Below are positions 24,966-32,591 of a stretch of 64,000 nt of DNA, one piece after another. The DNA is from Bradyrhizobium neotropicale. GTDB lineage: Bacteria; Pseudomonadota; Alphaproteobacteria; Rhizobiales; Xanthobacteraceae. Position numbers and translations under genes: made by a program. How positions within the stretch are numbered: position 1 is the stretch's first letter; each line of letters opens with the position of its first letter. Below the pieces are notes generated by a model, which was not told where the DNA came from, made no database searches, and saw only the letters and a program-made list of their open reading frames with translations. The stretch covers positions 1 through 64,000 of the forward strand of contig NZ_LSEF01000073.1 of assembly GCF_001641695.1 (NCBI RefSeq), given 5' to 3'.

Positions 24966-24995
24966 CCATCAGATTGACCGCACGGAAGGGATCGT

Positions 24996-25298
24996 CTAGC
25001 GGCTCGCGGCCTCGCTGAGCCGCCGGTTGATCCTGGCTGCGCTTTTCTTGAGCAGTTCGGACGGCGTCTGGCCGGTCGCCGCGCACAGGCAGGCCCAGTA
25101 GTAGATGACATCGCCGAGTTCATCGACGAGACCCGCCTGATCGAGCCAGCCGTCGCGGAGGAGCTTCTTGATGTGGTCGGCGACTTCGCCGGACTCGCCG
25201 GCGAGGCCAAGACCGAGATAGGACAACCGCTCGTTCGACGGGTGCTCTTCGACTTTCGCAATGGTTGCGGCCCAGGCCGCATATTCATCGATCGTCAT
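24996..25298 (-). CDS. MazG-like nucleotide pyrophosphohydrolase
   Basis: A 100-residue all-alpha NTP pyrophosphohydrolase of the MazG-like group. These cleave (d)NTPs to monophosphates and often clear abnormal nucleotides. The metal-binding motif appears as GLAGESGEVADHIKK followed by DELGDVIYYWACL, which gives the E-x-x-E and E-x-x-D pattern. ATG 25298 is favoured because gaggg lies 6 nt upstream; ATG 25304 is 6 bp longer. It is followed by nothing on the same strand and lies 26 bp downstream of the next gene, so a two-gene unit is possible. Confidence 0.8.
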   Translation of the reverse strand: MTIDEYAAWAATIAKVEEHPSNERLSYLGLGLAGESGEVADHIKKLLRDGWLDQAGLVDELGDVIYYWACLCAATGQTPSELLKKSAARINRRLSEAASR

Positions 25299-25324
25299 CG
25301 GCATCCCTCGCCGCTGCTGTCGGA

Positions 25325-25852
25325 TCAGCCCACCACTTCGGTCACGGGCTGCAGATCGATCTCGAAGGTCTCGAGGAATTTCGAGGTCATGATGTAGAAG
25401 CCGACCGAGAGCTGCAGCTCGACCAGCGCGGCCGGCGTGAGCTTTGAGGCGATCGCCTTGAACGTCGCATCCGTCGGCTTGTTCAGCTTGACGATCTCGT
25501 CGGTGAAGGCGAGCGCGGCGCGCTGCGTCTCGTCGAAACAGCTCGCGGCCTGCCAGTTCACCAGCGCTTCATTCTGCTCGTCGGTGACGCCGACATTCTT
25601 GCCGATGCGCTTGTGTGCAACGATCTCGTACGGCGCCTCGCACAGAATTCCGGTGCGCGTGATCGCGAGCTCGCGCACGATCGGATCGAGCTCGCCTTTG
25701 TGGCGGATGGCGCCGCCGAGCCGGCAGTACTGCTCAAAATAGCTCGGCGAATGCGCCATCATGCGGAAGATGTTGGCGTGGCGGTTCTTGTCGAGGATCT
25801 CGCGGGTGCGGTCGGATGCCTTGGACGGATCGCTGTAGTCGATGCGGGCCAT
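25325..25852 (-). CDS. Carboxymuconolactone-decarboxylase-family protein
   Basis: A 175-residue all-helical protein of the CMD/AhpD superfamily. The diagnostic segment ILCEAPYEIVAH holds C71, E76 and H80, which in this family form the active-site pocket. Members act as decarboxylases or peroxidase-like enzymes, and many are uncharacterised. It lacks the C-x-x-C pair of AhpD, so a peroxidase role is less likely. The frame is open from 25957, but ATG 25852 has agga upstream and begins at the conserved MARIDY. The substrate is unknown. Confidence 0.78.
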   Translation of the reverse strand: MARIDYSDPSKASDRTREILDKNRHANIFRMMAHSPSYFEQYCRLGGAIRHKGELDPIVRELAITRTGILCEAPYEIVAHKRIGKNVGVTDEQNEALVNWQAASCFDETQRAALAFTDEIVKLNKPTDATFKAIASKLTPAALVELQLSVGFYIMTSKFLETFEIDLQPVTEVVG

Positions 25853-26151
25853 GATTTTCCTGAGGATTTTGGCCGAAGAGTTTCCTTGAGGATTTTCCTC
25901 GGACTTTCGATGCTTTTTGTCGTTGTCGGCGAAAATTCCCGGAAACTGTATTCGCACGCCGACGCAGGAGCAACATTATCGAGTCAAATTGCCGCCGCAT
26001 TGCTGATCGACCTTGGCACAGTCGATATTCGCCGCGTGGGGACAAATCGCGGCGAGTACTCGAAGTGGGGTGTTCCGAGTAAAAATAATTGGCCATCGAT
26101 TGCGCAGCGCGCGCAACGATGAGTCACGCCCAAGTCTAGGGAGAAAAAGGC
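25853..26151. other. Intergenic promoter region of divergent genes
   Basis: About 300 bp, locally A+T rich (gagtaaaaataattggc near 26079), between the CMD-family gene and the 33-residue ORF. Promoters for both probably lie here. Short open frames have no support. Confidence 0.4.
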
Positions 26152-26253
26152 ATGAGGGAAGCCACCAGGAGGGCGGCCTCGGGAGCGCTCGCGCATATGC
26201 TGGCGGTGACGGCGATGCTCGTCATCGCCAGCATATTGTTCTACGGGCGTTAG
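26152..26253 (+). CDS. Small single-span membrane protein
   Basis: A 33-residue protein that starts MREATRRAASGALAHMLAVT and ends VIASILFYGR. A charged N-terminus (four positive residues) is followed by one hydrophobic span at about 14-30. A strong purine-rich ribosome-binding site (agggagaaaaaggc) sits directly before the ATG, which makes translation credible despite its size. It is followed by a repeat and stands alone. The function is unknown. Confidence 0.6.
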   Translation: MREATRRAASGALAHMLAVTAMLVIASILFYGR

Positions 26254-26271
26254 CGTTAGTATGAGTGTTTT

Positions 26272-26354
26272 CGTCATTCCGGGGTGGCTCTCGCACAAGC
26301 CAGGCCCAGAATCCCGTTCCAGGTTCGGTCCTTCTGGACCGCCCCCGAATGACG
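26272..26354. repeat. Palindromic intergenic repeat, family E copy 1
   Basis: cgtcattccgggg at the left and cccccgaatgacg at the right form an imperfect inverted repeat of about 83 bp, with an inner pair near ggtccttctggacc. It separates the 33-residue gene from the convergent DUF35 gene. A related copy is at 27878-27988. Confidence 0.75.
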
Positions 26355-26361
26355 AATCCTA

Positions 26362-26727
26362 CTACGCCTTCTTGGTGAAGAACGGCACGAGCTTGCCGGC
26401 AAAGGACTTGAAGCTCGCATCGACCTCATCGCCGATGGCAAGACCGGCCTCGCCGTGCGCCATCATGCGAAAACCCTCGGCGCAATCGACCAGCAGGATG
26501 TTGTAGGGCACGTGCGCGCGCGTCTCGGGCGTGGCGGCGCGGCAGACCAGCGAGGTCGCATAGACCCTGCCCTTGCCGCTTGCGTGCTGCTGGCGCGGAT
26601 TGGCAGCTCCGCAAGCCGCGCAGAAGGCGCGGTGGAAATATTGTACATGGCCGCATGAGCCGCAGGTCTGGTACGTGATGGCCTCTTCGCCCCTGGTCCA
26701 GTCGCCAATTCGCTCGTTGCTGCTCAT
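26362..26727 (-). CDS. DUF35 OB-fold protein with zinc ribbon
   Basis: A 121-residue acyl-CoA-binding accessory protein. The N-terminal rubredoxin-like zinc ribbon has C22, C25, C36 and C39, followed by a short OB-fold (GRVYATSLVCRA to DEVDASFKSF). DUF35 proteins usually form complexes with thiolase-like partners, for example ChsH2 with the Ltp2 retro-aldolase in steroid side-chain breakdown. Its ATG overlaps the stop of the upstream thiolase-fold gene by 4 bp, so the two are translationally coupled and likely form one enzyme. Confidence 0.87.
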   Translation of the reverse strand: MSSNERIGDWTRGEEAITYQTCGSCGHVQYFHRAFCAACGAANPRQQHASGKGRVYATSLVCRAATPETRAHVPYNILLVDCAEGFRMMAHGEAGLAIGDEVDASFKSFAGKLVPFFTKKA

Positions 26728-27860
26728 CGCACCTGCTCCAGGAACATGCTGACATGCGAGGACAGCACGCCGCCATCACCGTGCAACAGCGCAATTGAGG
26801 CGTCGCGCACCTGGCGATTCGCCGCCCGCCCCGTCATCTGCAGATGCGTCTCGACCAGATGCGCCATGGCGCCGCCGACGCCACAATGGCCGTAGCTGAG
26901 AAGGCCACCATGGGTGTTGAGCGGCATTGCCCCGTCGCGGCCGAAATGCCCGGCGCGCACCCGCGCCGCCGCCTCGCCGCGACCCGCAAGCCCGAGGTCT
27001 TCCAGCAGCATCGCGAGCGTGATGGTAAAACTGTCGTAGACGGCAGCGTAGCGCACGTCCGAGATCGCAAGGCCCGTCGCCTCCTTGGCGCGCGCGATGG
27101 AGATCTCGGCGCCAAGCTCGCTCAGGGCAGGTGCCGCCGTCACATGCTGATGCGTGTGAGCCTGGGCGCAGCCGCGAATGCGCACCCCGGCCGCGCCCAT
27201 CCGCTCGCGGCTGACGACGAACGCCGCGCCGCCGTCGGACACCGGACAGCAGTCGAGCAGCTTCAGCGGCATCGCCACCGGCTTCGAGGCCATGACGTCG
27301 GCGACCGTGATCGGCTCGTGAAATTGCGCACCGGGATGCGTGCAGGCATGCTCGCGCATCAGCACCGCGAACTCGGCAAGGTCTTCTTCGCTCACGCCGT
27401 ATTCGTGCATGTAGCGTGAGGCGACGAGGCCGTAATAGGCGGGGATGGTCGGCCCCAGCGGCACCTCGTAGTCGGGATGACCGACCTGCGCCAGCGCCTG
27501 GATCGAGGCATCGCGGCTCTGTCCGGTAAGACGGTTCTCGCCGGCCACCACGAGCACATGCCGCACCACGCCGGCCTCGACGAGATGATGCGCGAGCATC
27601 GTCATCGCCAGCCCCGTGGCGCCGCCGACCTGCACAGCATGGGCATAAGAAGGACAAATGCCGAAGTGCTCGGCGAACACGGTCGCCAGCATGATGTGCG
27701 GTGAGACGGTCGAATAGCCGCAGAGAATGCCGTCGATCTCGGCGCGCTTGAGCCCGGCATCGTCGATCGCGAGCTGGGCAGCCCTGCTCATCAGGTCGAG
27801 CGAGGACGAGCCTTCGTGCTTGCCGTAGGGTGTGAGGCCAACGCCGGTGATGAAGCTCAT
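26724..27860 (-). CDS. Thiolase-fold protein lacking the nucleophilic Cys (SCP-x/Ltp2-like)
   Basis: A 378-residue thiolase-superfamily protein of the non-specific lipid-transfer type. Where thiolases have the Cys nucleophile (N-x-x-C-A-S-G), this one reads HAVQVGGATGLAM. The final Cys-Gly-Gly motif is also replaced (GDGGVLSSH), while SYGHCGVGGA keeps a His-Gly. It therefore probably does not do classical thiolysis. Coupling to a DUF35 gene points to an Ltp2-like aldolase or related acyl-CoA lyase. A gggagg motif precedes the start. Confidence 0.83.
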   Translation of the reverse strand: MSFITGVGLTPYGKHEGSSSLDLMSRAAQLAIDDAGLKRAEIDGILCGYSTVSPHIMLATVFAEHFGICPSYAHAVQVGGATGLAMTMLAHHLVEAGVVRHVLVVAGENRLTGQSRDASIQALAQVGHPDYEVPLGPTIPAYYGLVASRYMHEYGVSEEDLAEFAVLMREHACTHPGAQFHEPITVADVMASKPVAMPLKLLDCCPVSDGGAAFVVSRERMGAAGVRIRGCAQAHTHQHVTAAPALSELGAEISIARAKEATGLAISDVRYAAVYDSFTITLAMLLEDLGLAGRGEAAARVRAGHFGRDGAMPLNTHGGLLSYGHCGVGGAMAHLVETHLQMTGRAANRQVRDASIALLHGDGGVLSSHVSMFLEQVR

Positions 27861-27877
27861 GGGATCAACCTCCCTGT

Positions 27878-27988
27878 CGTCATTCCGTGGCGCGACAACG
27901 TCGCGAGCCCGGAATCAATCGTTCAGCATGTGAAGGAGATAAATGGATTCCGGGCTCGCGCCCCAAATGGGCGCGCCCCGGAATGACG
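27878..27988. repeat. Palindromic intergenic repeat, family E copy 2
   Basis: cgtcattccgtggcgcg and cgcgccccggaatgacg are the outer arms; gcgagcccggaatc and gattccgggctcgc are exact inner arms. Length is about 111 bp. It lies between two same-strand genes of acyl-CoA metabolism. Confidence 0.82.
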
Positions 27989-28017
27989 AATGAGAGAGCC
28001 TTTGCCATCGCTTGCCC

Positions 28018-29217
28018 CTACTCCGGCAAAGAACGTGTAACACCATCGCGGACCATGGCCGCAATCTCGTCTGCGGCGTACCCGATCTCTCGCAAGATCT
28101 CCGCGCCGTGCTCGTTGAGCCGCGGTGCGAGACGGACCGGCTCGGCCTCGGTCTCCGACCAGCTCGCGGTGACCTTCATGCTGCGGATCGGGCCTTCGGT
28201 CGGATGCTCGACGACGGGAAAAAAGCCGGTCGCCTCCAGATGCTCATCGTGCAGGATCGACGCGAGGTCGTGCATCGGCATCACCGGCACGTCGGCTTTG
28301 GTGAGCAGCTCGATCCATTCGCCCGTGGTGCGCGTCTCGAAGATGCGTGCGAGCTCGGCGTAGACGACGTCGATATTGGCGGCGCGGCCGGCGAAGGTGG
28401 CAAACTTCGGATCGGCGCGCAAGTCATCGCGCTCCGTGGCCTTGAAGAAGTTCTCCCACTGCTTGTCGTTGTAGACGATGACGCTGAGATAGCCGTCTGA
28501 CGTCTTGTAAGGTCTGCGGTCGCGCGAGAGGTGGCGGGCATAGCCGCCCTTGTCGAGCGGCGGCTCGTAGGTAAGCCCGCCCATGTGATCACCCATGACG
28601 AAGCCCGCCATGGTTTCGAACATCGGGATGTCGACGCGCTGGCCGCGCCCGGTACGGTCGCGATGCACGAGGCTGGCGCAGATCGCGCCGACGGCGGTTA
28701 AGCCCACGATGCGGTCGACCAGCGCATTGGGCACGTAGCGCGGCACGCCGTCGCCGGTCTGCGCCATCAGCGCCGGCAGTGCGGTGGCACCTTGAATCAA
28801 ATCGTCATAGGCGGGCTTGGCCGCATAGGGCCCGTCCTGGCCGAAGCCGAACACGCCGGCATAGACCAGGCGCGGATTGATCTCGGAGACGACGTCATAA
28901 CCAAGTTGCAGCCGCGCCATGGCCTGCGGGCGGACGTTGTAGACGAGGACGTCTGCCCCCCTCAGCAGCCGCAGCACGGCCTCCCGGCCGGCGGGCTTCT
29001 TGAGGTCGAGGCAGATCGAGCGCTTGCTGCGATTGGTGTTGAGGAACACCGGCCCCATGCCGGCATGCCGCATCGGGCCGATCAGACGGGTGACGTCGCC
29101 CTCCAGCGATTCCACCTTGATGACGTCGGCACCGTAGTCGCCGAGCATCTGGGTCGCATAGGGCCCCATCAGCACGGTCGTCATGTCGATGACCTTGATG
29201 CCCGCCAAAGGCCCCAT
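28018..29217 (-). CDS. CaiB/BaiF-family CoA-transferase (formyl-CoA-transferase-like)
   Basis: A 399-residue class III CoA-transferase, which moves CoA between carboxylic acids. The N-terminal GPLAGIKVIDMTTVLMGPYATQMLGDYGADVIKVE is diagnostic, and the conserved aspartate expected near residue 170 falls in the DRIVGLTAVGAI region. A gggag motif precedes ATG 29217. It lies upstream of the thiolase/DUF35 pair and downstream of a second thiolase, all on the minus strand, consistent with an acyl-CoA catabolic cluster. The acid substrate is unknown. Confidence 0.88.
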   Translation of the reverse strand: MGPLAGIKVIDMTTVLMGPYATQMLGDYGADVIKVESLEGDVTRLIGPMRHAGMGPVFLNTNRSKRSICLDLKKPAGREAVLRLLRGADVLVYNVRPQAMARLQLGYDVVSEINPRLVYAGVFGFGQDGPYAAKPAYDDLIQGATALPALMAQTGDGVPRYVPNALVDRIVGLTAVGAICASLVHRDRTGRGQRVDIPMFETMAGFVMGDHMGGLTYEPPLDKGGYARHLSRDRRPYKTSDGYLSVIVYNDKQWENFFKATERDDLRADPKFATFAGRAANIDVVYAELARIFETRTTGEWIELLTKADVPVMPMHDLASILHDEHLEATGFFPVVEHPTEGPIRSMKVTASWSETEAEPVRLAPRLNEHGAEILREIGYAADEIAAMVRDGVTRSLPE

Positions 29218-29341
29218 AGTTCACTCCCGATTGCGCGGGCTCAGCTATCGGCCCGCGATTTCGGTCCAGCTAACGGCAGCGGCGCGGCGCGAGCAAGGGC
29301 GGAGAACGTATGCCCGCATGCACCGCGCGGCGGCAGAGGCG

Positions 29342-29542
29342 CTATTTCTTCTGGCGGGATTCGCGGATCTTCAGCAGCCGCTCGAGTTCTTCGTTCTGCT
29401 GGTTGATGCGATCGGCGATGCGTGCCTCGCTCTGCTCGCCGGAAGCGGCGGCGGCCTGCTCGATGAGCTGCCTGATATTGCTTTCGAGGATCGCAATGCG
29501 ATCGTTGATTTCGTCGAGTGAAAGTGACGTGTCATTGCTCAT
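29342..29542 (-). CDS. Small coiled-coil protein
   Basis: A 66-residue, very polar helical protein (LDEINDRIAILESNIRQLIEQ..., EELERLLKIRESRQKK) with heptad spacing of Leu and Ile, so a coiled coil is likely. It resembles SlyX-type small proteins in character only. agga lies about 8 nt before the ATG. It sits between the CoA-transferase and second thiolase genes, but its role in that pathway is not evident. Confidence 0.6.
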   Translation of the reverse strand: MSNDTSLSLDEINDRIAILESNIRQLIEQAAAASGEQSEARIADRINQQNEELERLLKIRESRQKK

Positions 29543-29573
29543 GATGCGAATCCTGTAAAATCAATCAAGAGCA

Positions 29574-29660
29574 GTAGGGTGGGCAAAGCGCAGCGTACCC
29601 ACCATGACTTAACGCAAAGACAAAGGTGGGCACGGCGCATTGCGCCTTTGCCCACCCTAC
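29574..29660. repeat. Palindromic intergenic repeat, family A copy 2
   Basis: An 87-bp element with perfect 15-bp terminal inverted repeats (gtagggtgggcaaag and its complement) and internal gtacccacc/ggtgggcac. It has the same architecture as 1493-1607 with different internal bases. It lies just past the stop codon of the second thiolase gene. Confidence 0.85.
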
Positions 29661-29666
29661 GAAAGC

Positions 29667-30836
29667 TTACTTCAACGGCTCCAGCACGGAAACGTAGTTG
29701 GCGACGGCGGCGCCGCCCATGTTGAAGATGCCGCCGAGCTTGGCGTTCTTGAGCTGCATGCCCTCGGGGGCCTGGCCCGCAAGCTGCATCGCGGTCATCA
29801 CGTGCATCGAGACGCCGGTGGCGCCGATCGGATGGCCCTTGGCCTTCAGGCCGCCGGACGGATTGACCGGCAGCTTTCCGTCCTTGAGCGTCCAGCCTTC
29901 CTTGATGGCTCGGGCACCCTGCCCCTTCGGCGTCAGGCCCATCGCTTCGTACTCGATCAACTCGGCGACCGTGAAGCAGTCATGGGTCTCGACGAAGGAC
30001 AAGTCGGAGAGCGAGATTCCGGCCTTCTCCAGCGCGCGCTGCCAGGCAACCGTGCAGCCCTCGAACTGGAGGATGTCGCGCTTCGACATCGGCAGGAAGT
30101 CCTGGGCATGCGCGGTGGCGCGGAAGCCGATCGACTTGCTCATGCCCTTGGCTATCTCGGCGTCGGCCAGCACCAGCGCCGCGGCGCCGTCCGAGACGAG
30201 CGAGCAGTCCGTGCGCTTCAGGGGTCCCGCGACAAACGGGTTCTTCTCGCTCTCGGCGCGGCAAAACTCGAAGCCGAAATCCTTGCGCATTTGGGCGAAG
30301 GGATTGGCGACGCCATTCTTGTGGTTCTTGGCCGCGATCAGCGCCAAGGCATCGGACTGATCGCCGTATTTCTGGAAATAGCCGCTGGCGATCTTGCCGA
30401 ACACGCCGGCGAAGCCGCCGACGGTGTCGCCATCCTCGGGCAGATAGGACGCCTTCAACAGGTTCTTGCCGATCTCCGGCCCCGGCGTGCGCGTCATCTG
30501 CTCGACGCCGACGACCAGCACGATCTTGGCAGCCCCTGCGGCGATCGCGCGCAGTCCCTGGTGCACTGCGGCGGAGCCGGTCGCGCAGGCGTTCTCCACG
30601 CGGGTCGCCGGCTTGAAGCGCAGATGCGGGTCGGCCTGGAGCACCAGCGAGGCGGTAAAATCCTGCGGCGAGAAGCCGGCGTTGAAATGGCCGAGCACGA
30701 TCTCGTCGACGTCGGAGGCGGCAATGCCGGCGTCCGCCAGCGCCTCATTGGCGACGCGGGTGACGAGGCTTTCGACGGTCTCGGTGTCGAACTTGCCGAA
30801 CGGCGTGTGCGCCCATCCGACGATGCTGGCGGTCAT
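29667..30836 (-). CDS. SCP-x-type thiolase (acetyl-CoA acetyltransferase family)
   Basis: A 389-residue thiolase. Unlike its neighbour at 26724 it keeps the nucleophile (ENACATGSAA) and the His of GHPIGATG. The last Cys motif is replaced by FNMGGAAV, as in SCP-x-like enzymes. It should cleave 3-oxoacyl-CoA, possibly branched or sterol-like. ATG 30836 is favoured, with aggga upstream; TTG 30842 is 6 bp longer. It heads the minus-strand acyl-CoA cluster ending at 26362, although repeats and gaps split this into several units. Confidence 0.87.
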   Translation of the reverse strand: MTASIVGWAHTPFGKFDTETVESLVTRVANEALADAGIAASDVDEIVLGHFNAGFSPQDFTASLVLQADPHLRFKPATRVENACATGSAAVHQGLRAIAAGAAKIVLVVGVEQMTRTPGPEIGKNLLKASYLPEDGDTVGGFAGVFGKIASGYFQKYGDQSDALALIAAKNHKNGVANPFAQMRKDFGFEFCRAESEKNPFVAGPLKRTDCSLVSDGAAALVLADAEIAKGMSKSIGFRATAHAQDFLPMSKRDILQFEGCTVAWQRALEKAGISLSDLSFVETHDCFTVAELIEYEAMGLTPKGQGARAIKEGWTLKDGKLPVNPSGGLKAKGHPIGATGVSMHVMTAMQLAGQAPEGMQLKNAKLGGIFNMGGAAVANYVSVLEPLK

Positions 30837-30892
30837 GGTCAATCTCCCTAGGTCTTACCTGACCTAAGTCTTAGCCCATCGATCGCAAGACT

Positions 30893-31543
30893 TCACGCGG
30901 CTTTCAGGGCCTTCAGGGTGCGCTGGCAGATGGCAGTTATGCCGGCCCAGTTCCCGGCCCTGATCTCCGCCGTCGGGCACAGCCAGGACCCGCCGACCGC
31001 CACCACATTGGGCTCGGCAAGCCAGGTCGCCGCATTGGCCTCCCCGACGCCGCCGGTGGGACAGAACCGTACGCTCGGGAACGGACCGCCGAGCGCCCGC
31101 AGGCCCTTGATGCCGCCGGCCTGCTCGGCCGGGAAGAACTTTGCGAGGTCGAAGCCCGCCGCCAGGGCCATCATCAGCTCGGACGCGGTCGCGATGCCCG
31201 GCGCGAACGGCAAGGCGCTGTCGGCTGCGGCCTTCAGCAGATCGGGGGTCAGGCCCGGGCTGATGCCGAACTTGACGCCCAGCTTCTCGACGCGGGCGAA
31301 GTCGGCCGGATTGAGGATGGTTCCGATGCCGACGATCGCCTCGGGCACCTCTGACATCATCGCCCTCGCTGCCTCGATCGCAACGGGGGTGCGCAGGGTC
31401 ACCTCCAGCGTGCGGACGCCGCCGGCGACCAGCGCACGCGCCAGCGGCACGGCATCCTGGATACGCTCGATGGTGAGGACGGGAATGACAGTCGCGGCCT
31501 TGAACAGCGCGACGAGTTGGTTCTGTTGGGCAGTCGTGGTCAT
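30893..31543 (-). CDS. KDPG/KDPGal aldolase (2-keto-3-deoxy-6-phospho sugar-acid aldolase)
   Basis: A 216-residue class I aldolase of the Eda family, which splits 2-keto-3-deoxy-6-phosphogluconate, or its galactonate epimer, into pyruvate and glyceraldehyde 3-phosphate. E47 (LEVTLRT) and the Schiff-base K135 (DLAKFFPAEQ) are present, as are GIGTILNP and CPTGGV. The frame is open to 31639, but ATG 31543 starts the family N-terminus. It follows the kinase gene by 37 bp, so kinase and aldolase would act in succession. Sequence does not distinguish gluconate from galactonate. Confidence 0.88.
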   Translation of the reverse strand: MTTTAQQNQLVALFKAATVIPVLTIERIQDAVPLARALVAGGVRTLEVTLRTPVAIEAARAMMSEVPEAIVGIGTILNPADFARVEKLGVKFGISPGLTPDLLKAAADSALPFAPGIATASELMMALAAGFDLAKFFPAEQAGGIKGLRALGGPFPSVRFCPTGGVGEANAATWLAEPNVVAVGGSWLCPTAEIRAGNWAGITAICQRTLKALKAA

Positions 31544-31565
31544 CGCGTGAATCTTGGCTTTCGTT

Positions 31566-31594
31566 TCACTTGGTCGCTTATCACTTGGTCGCTT
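31566..31594. repeat. 15-bp tandem duplication across the kinase stop codon
   Basis: tcacttggtcgctt occurs at 31566-31579 and again at 31581-31594. On the minus strand the second unit holds the kinase stop codon. It is probably a recent slippage event and does not change the reading of either neighbour. Confidence 0.75.
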
Positions 31595-32561
31595 GGCGTG
31601 AGGTCGCCGGCCGGTGCCGTTTCTTCGGCGGCATGGCATAGCCCGGAATGATGGCGCCGGGATAGCAGATCACGAGGCTCGCGAGACGGTGACTGGCCTG
31701 GGCAGCCTCGACCGGATCGGAACCGGCGAGCCGGGCCGCGATATAGGCCGCGGCAAAGCTGTCGCCGGCCGCGGTGGTGTCGACCACCGGCTTGGTCATC
31801 GGCTCGGCACGGATCTCGCTCGTCCCGCCGGGAAAGCGCAGCAGGCTGACGGGCTCGGCGAGCCGGAACACAAGTTCTGGCGCCGGAATGCGCGCCATCA
31901 GCTGGTCATGGCTCTCGCCGGGATAGAGCGCGATCAAATCCTCGGTCGAGGTCAGTACGATATCGGCTGTCGCAAACGCCGCATCGAAGACCTCGCGAGC
32001 GACGTCGCGATCCGGCCAGCCGCGCGCGCGGAAATTGGTGTCGAACACGAAGCGGGTGCCGAGCAGCCGCGCGCGCTTGATCGCCGCAAACAGGCGCTCG
32101 CGCCCGGCCGGATCGTAGATCGAGAGCGTGATCGCCGAGAGATAGATGATATCGTAGCTCATCAACGAGTTGAGGATCTCCTCCGTCTCCGGAATATCCA
32201 TCAGCCGGCGCGCCGCCGCGCTGTCGCGCCAGTGGAAGAACTGGCGCTCGCCCTTGGCATCTAGCTGGATCATGTAGAGGCCCGGCAGCTTGCCCGGCAG
32301 TCGCACGACGCGCCTGGTGCCGACGCCCTCCGCGGCCCAGGCCGCGACCATTTCCTCGCTCAAGGCGTCATCGCCGAGCGCGGTGAAATAGTCGACCTTG
32401 ACCTCGAGCCGCGCCAGATAGACCGCCGTGTTGAGGGTGTCGCCGCCGAAGCCGCGCGAATAGAGGCCGCCGCCCTGCCCGCTGGATTGTCCGGCAGACT
32501 GTCCACCTTGGGCCTGCCTGAGCTCGACCATGCACTCGCCGATGCAAGCAACGCTCGCCAT
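31581..32561 (-). CDS. 2-keto-3-deoxygluconate kinase-like PfkB sugar kinase
   Basis: A 326-residue PfkB/ribokinase-family kinase. The substrate-binding GFGGDTLNTAVYLARL at 37-52 and the anion hole with catalytic D267 (TTAAGDSF) identify it as KdgK-like, phosphorylating 2-keto-3-deoxygluconate or galactonate. Residues 16-35 (QAQGGQSAGQSSGQGGGLYS) are an unusual Gly/Gln/Ser-rich expansion in a loop that is short in relatives. The start at ATG 32561 lacks a clear ribosome-binding site; GTG 32582 is an alternative. It lies between a DenD-like gene and the aldolase gene. Confidence 0.87.
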   Translation of the reverse strand: MASVACIGECMVELRQAQGGQSAGQSSGQGGGLYSRGFGGDTLNTAVYLARLEVKVDYFTALGDDALSEEMVAAWAAEGVGTRRVVRLPGKLPGLYMIQLDAKGERQFFHWRDSAAARRLMDIPETEEILNSLMSYDIIYLSAITLSIYDPAGRERLFAAIKRARLLGTRFVFDTNFRARGWPDRDVAREVFDAAFATADIVLTSTEDLIALYPGESHDQLMARIPAPELVFRLAEPVSLLRFPGGTSEIRAEPMTKPVVDTTAAGDSFAAAYIAARLAGSDPVEAAQASHRLASLVICYPGAIIPGYAMPPKKRHRPATSRQATK

Positions 32562-32591
32562 CTGTCGACCCACACTGTTCACCGGTTTAGG

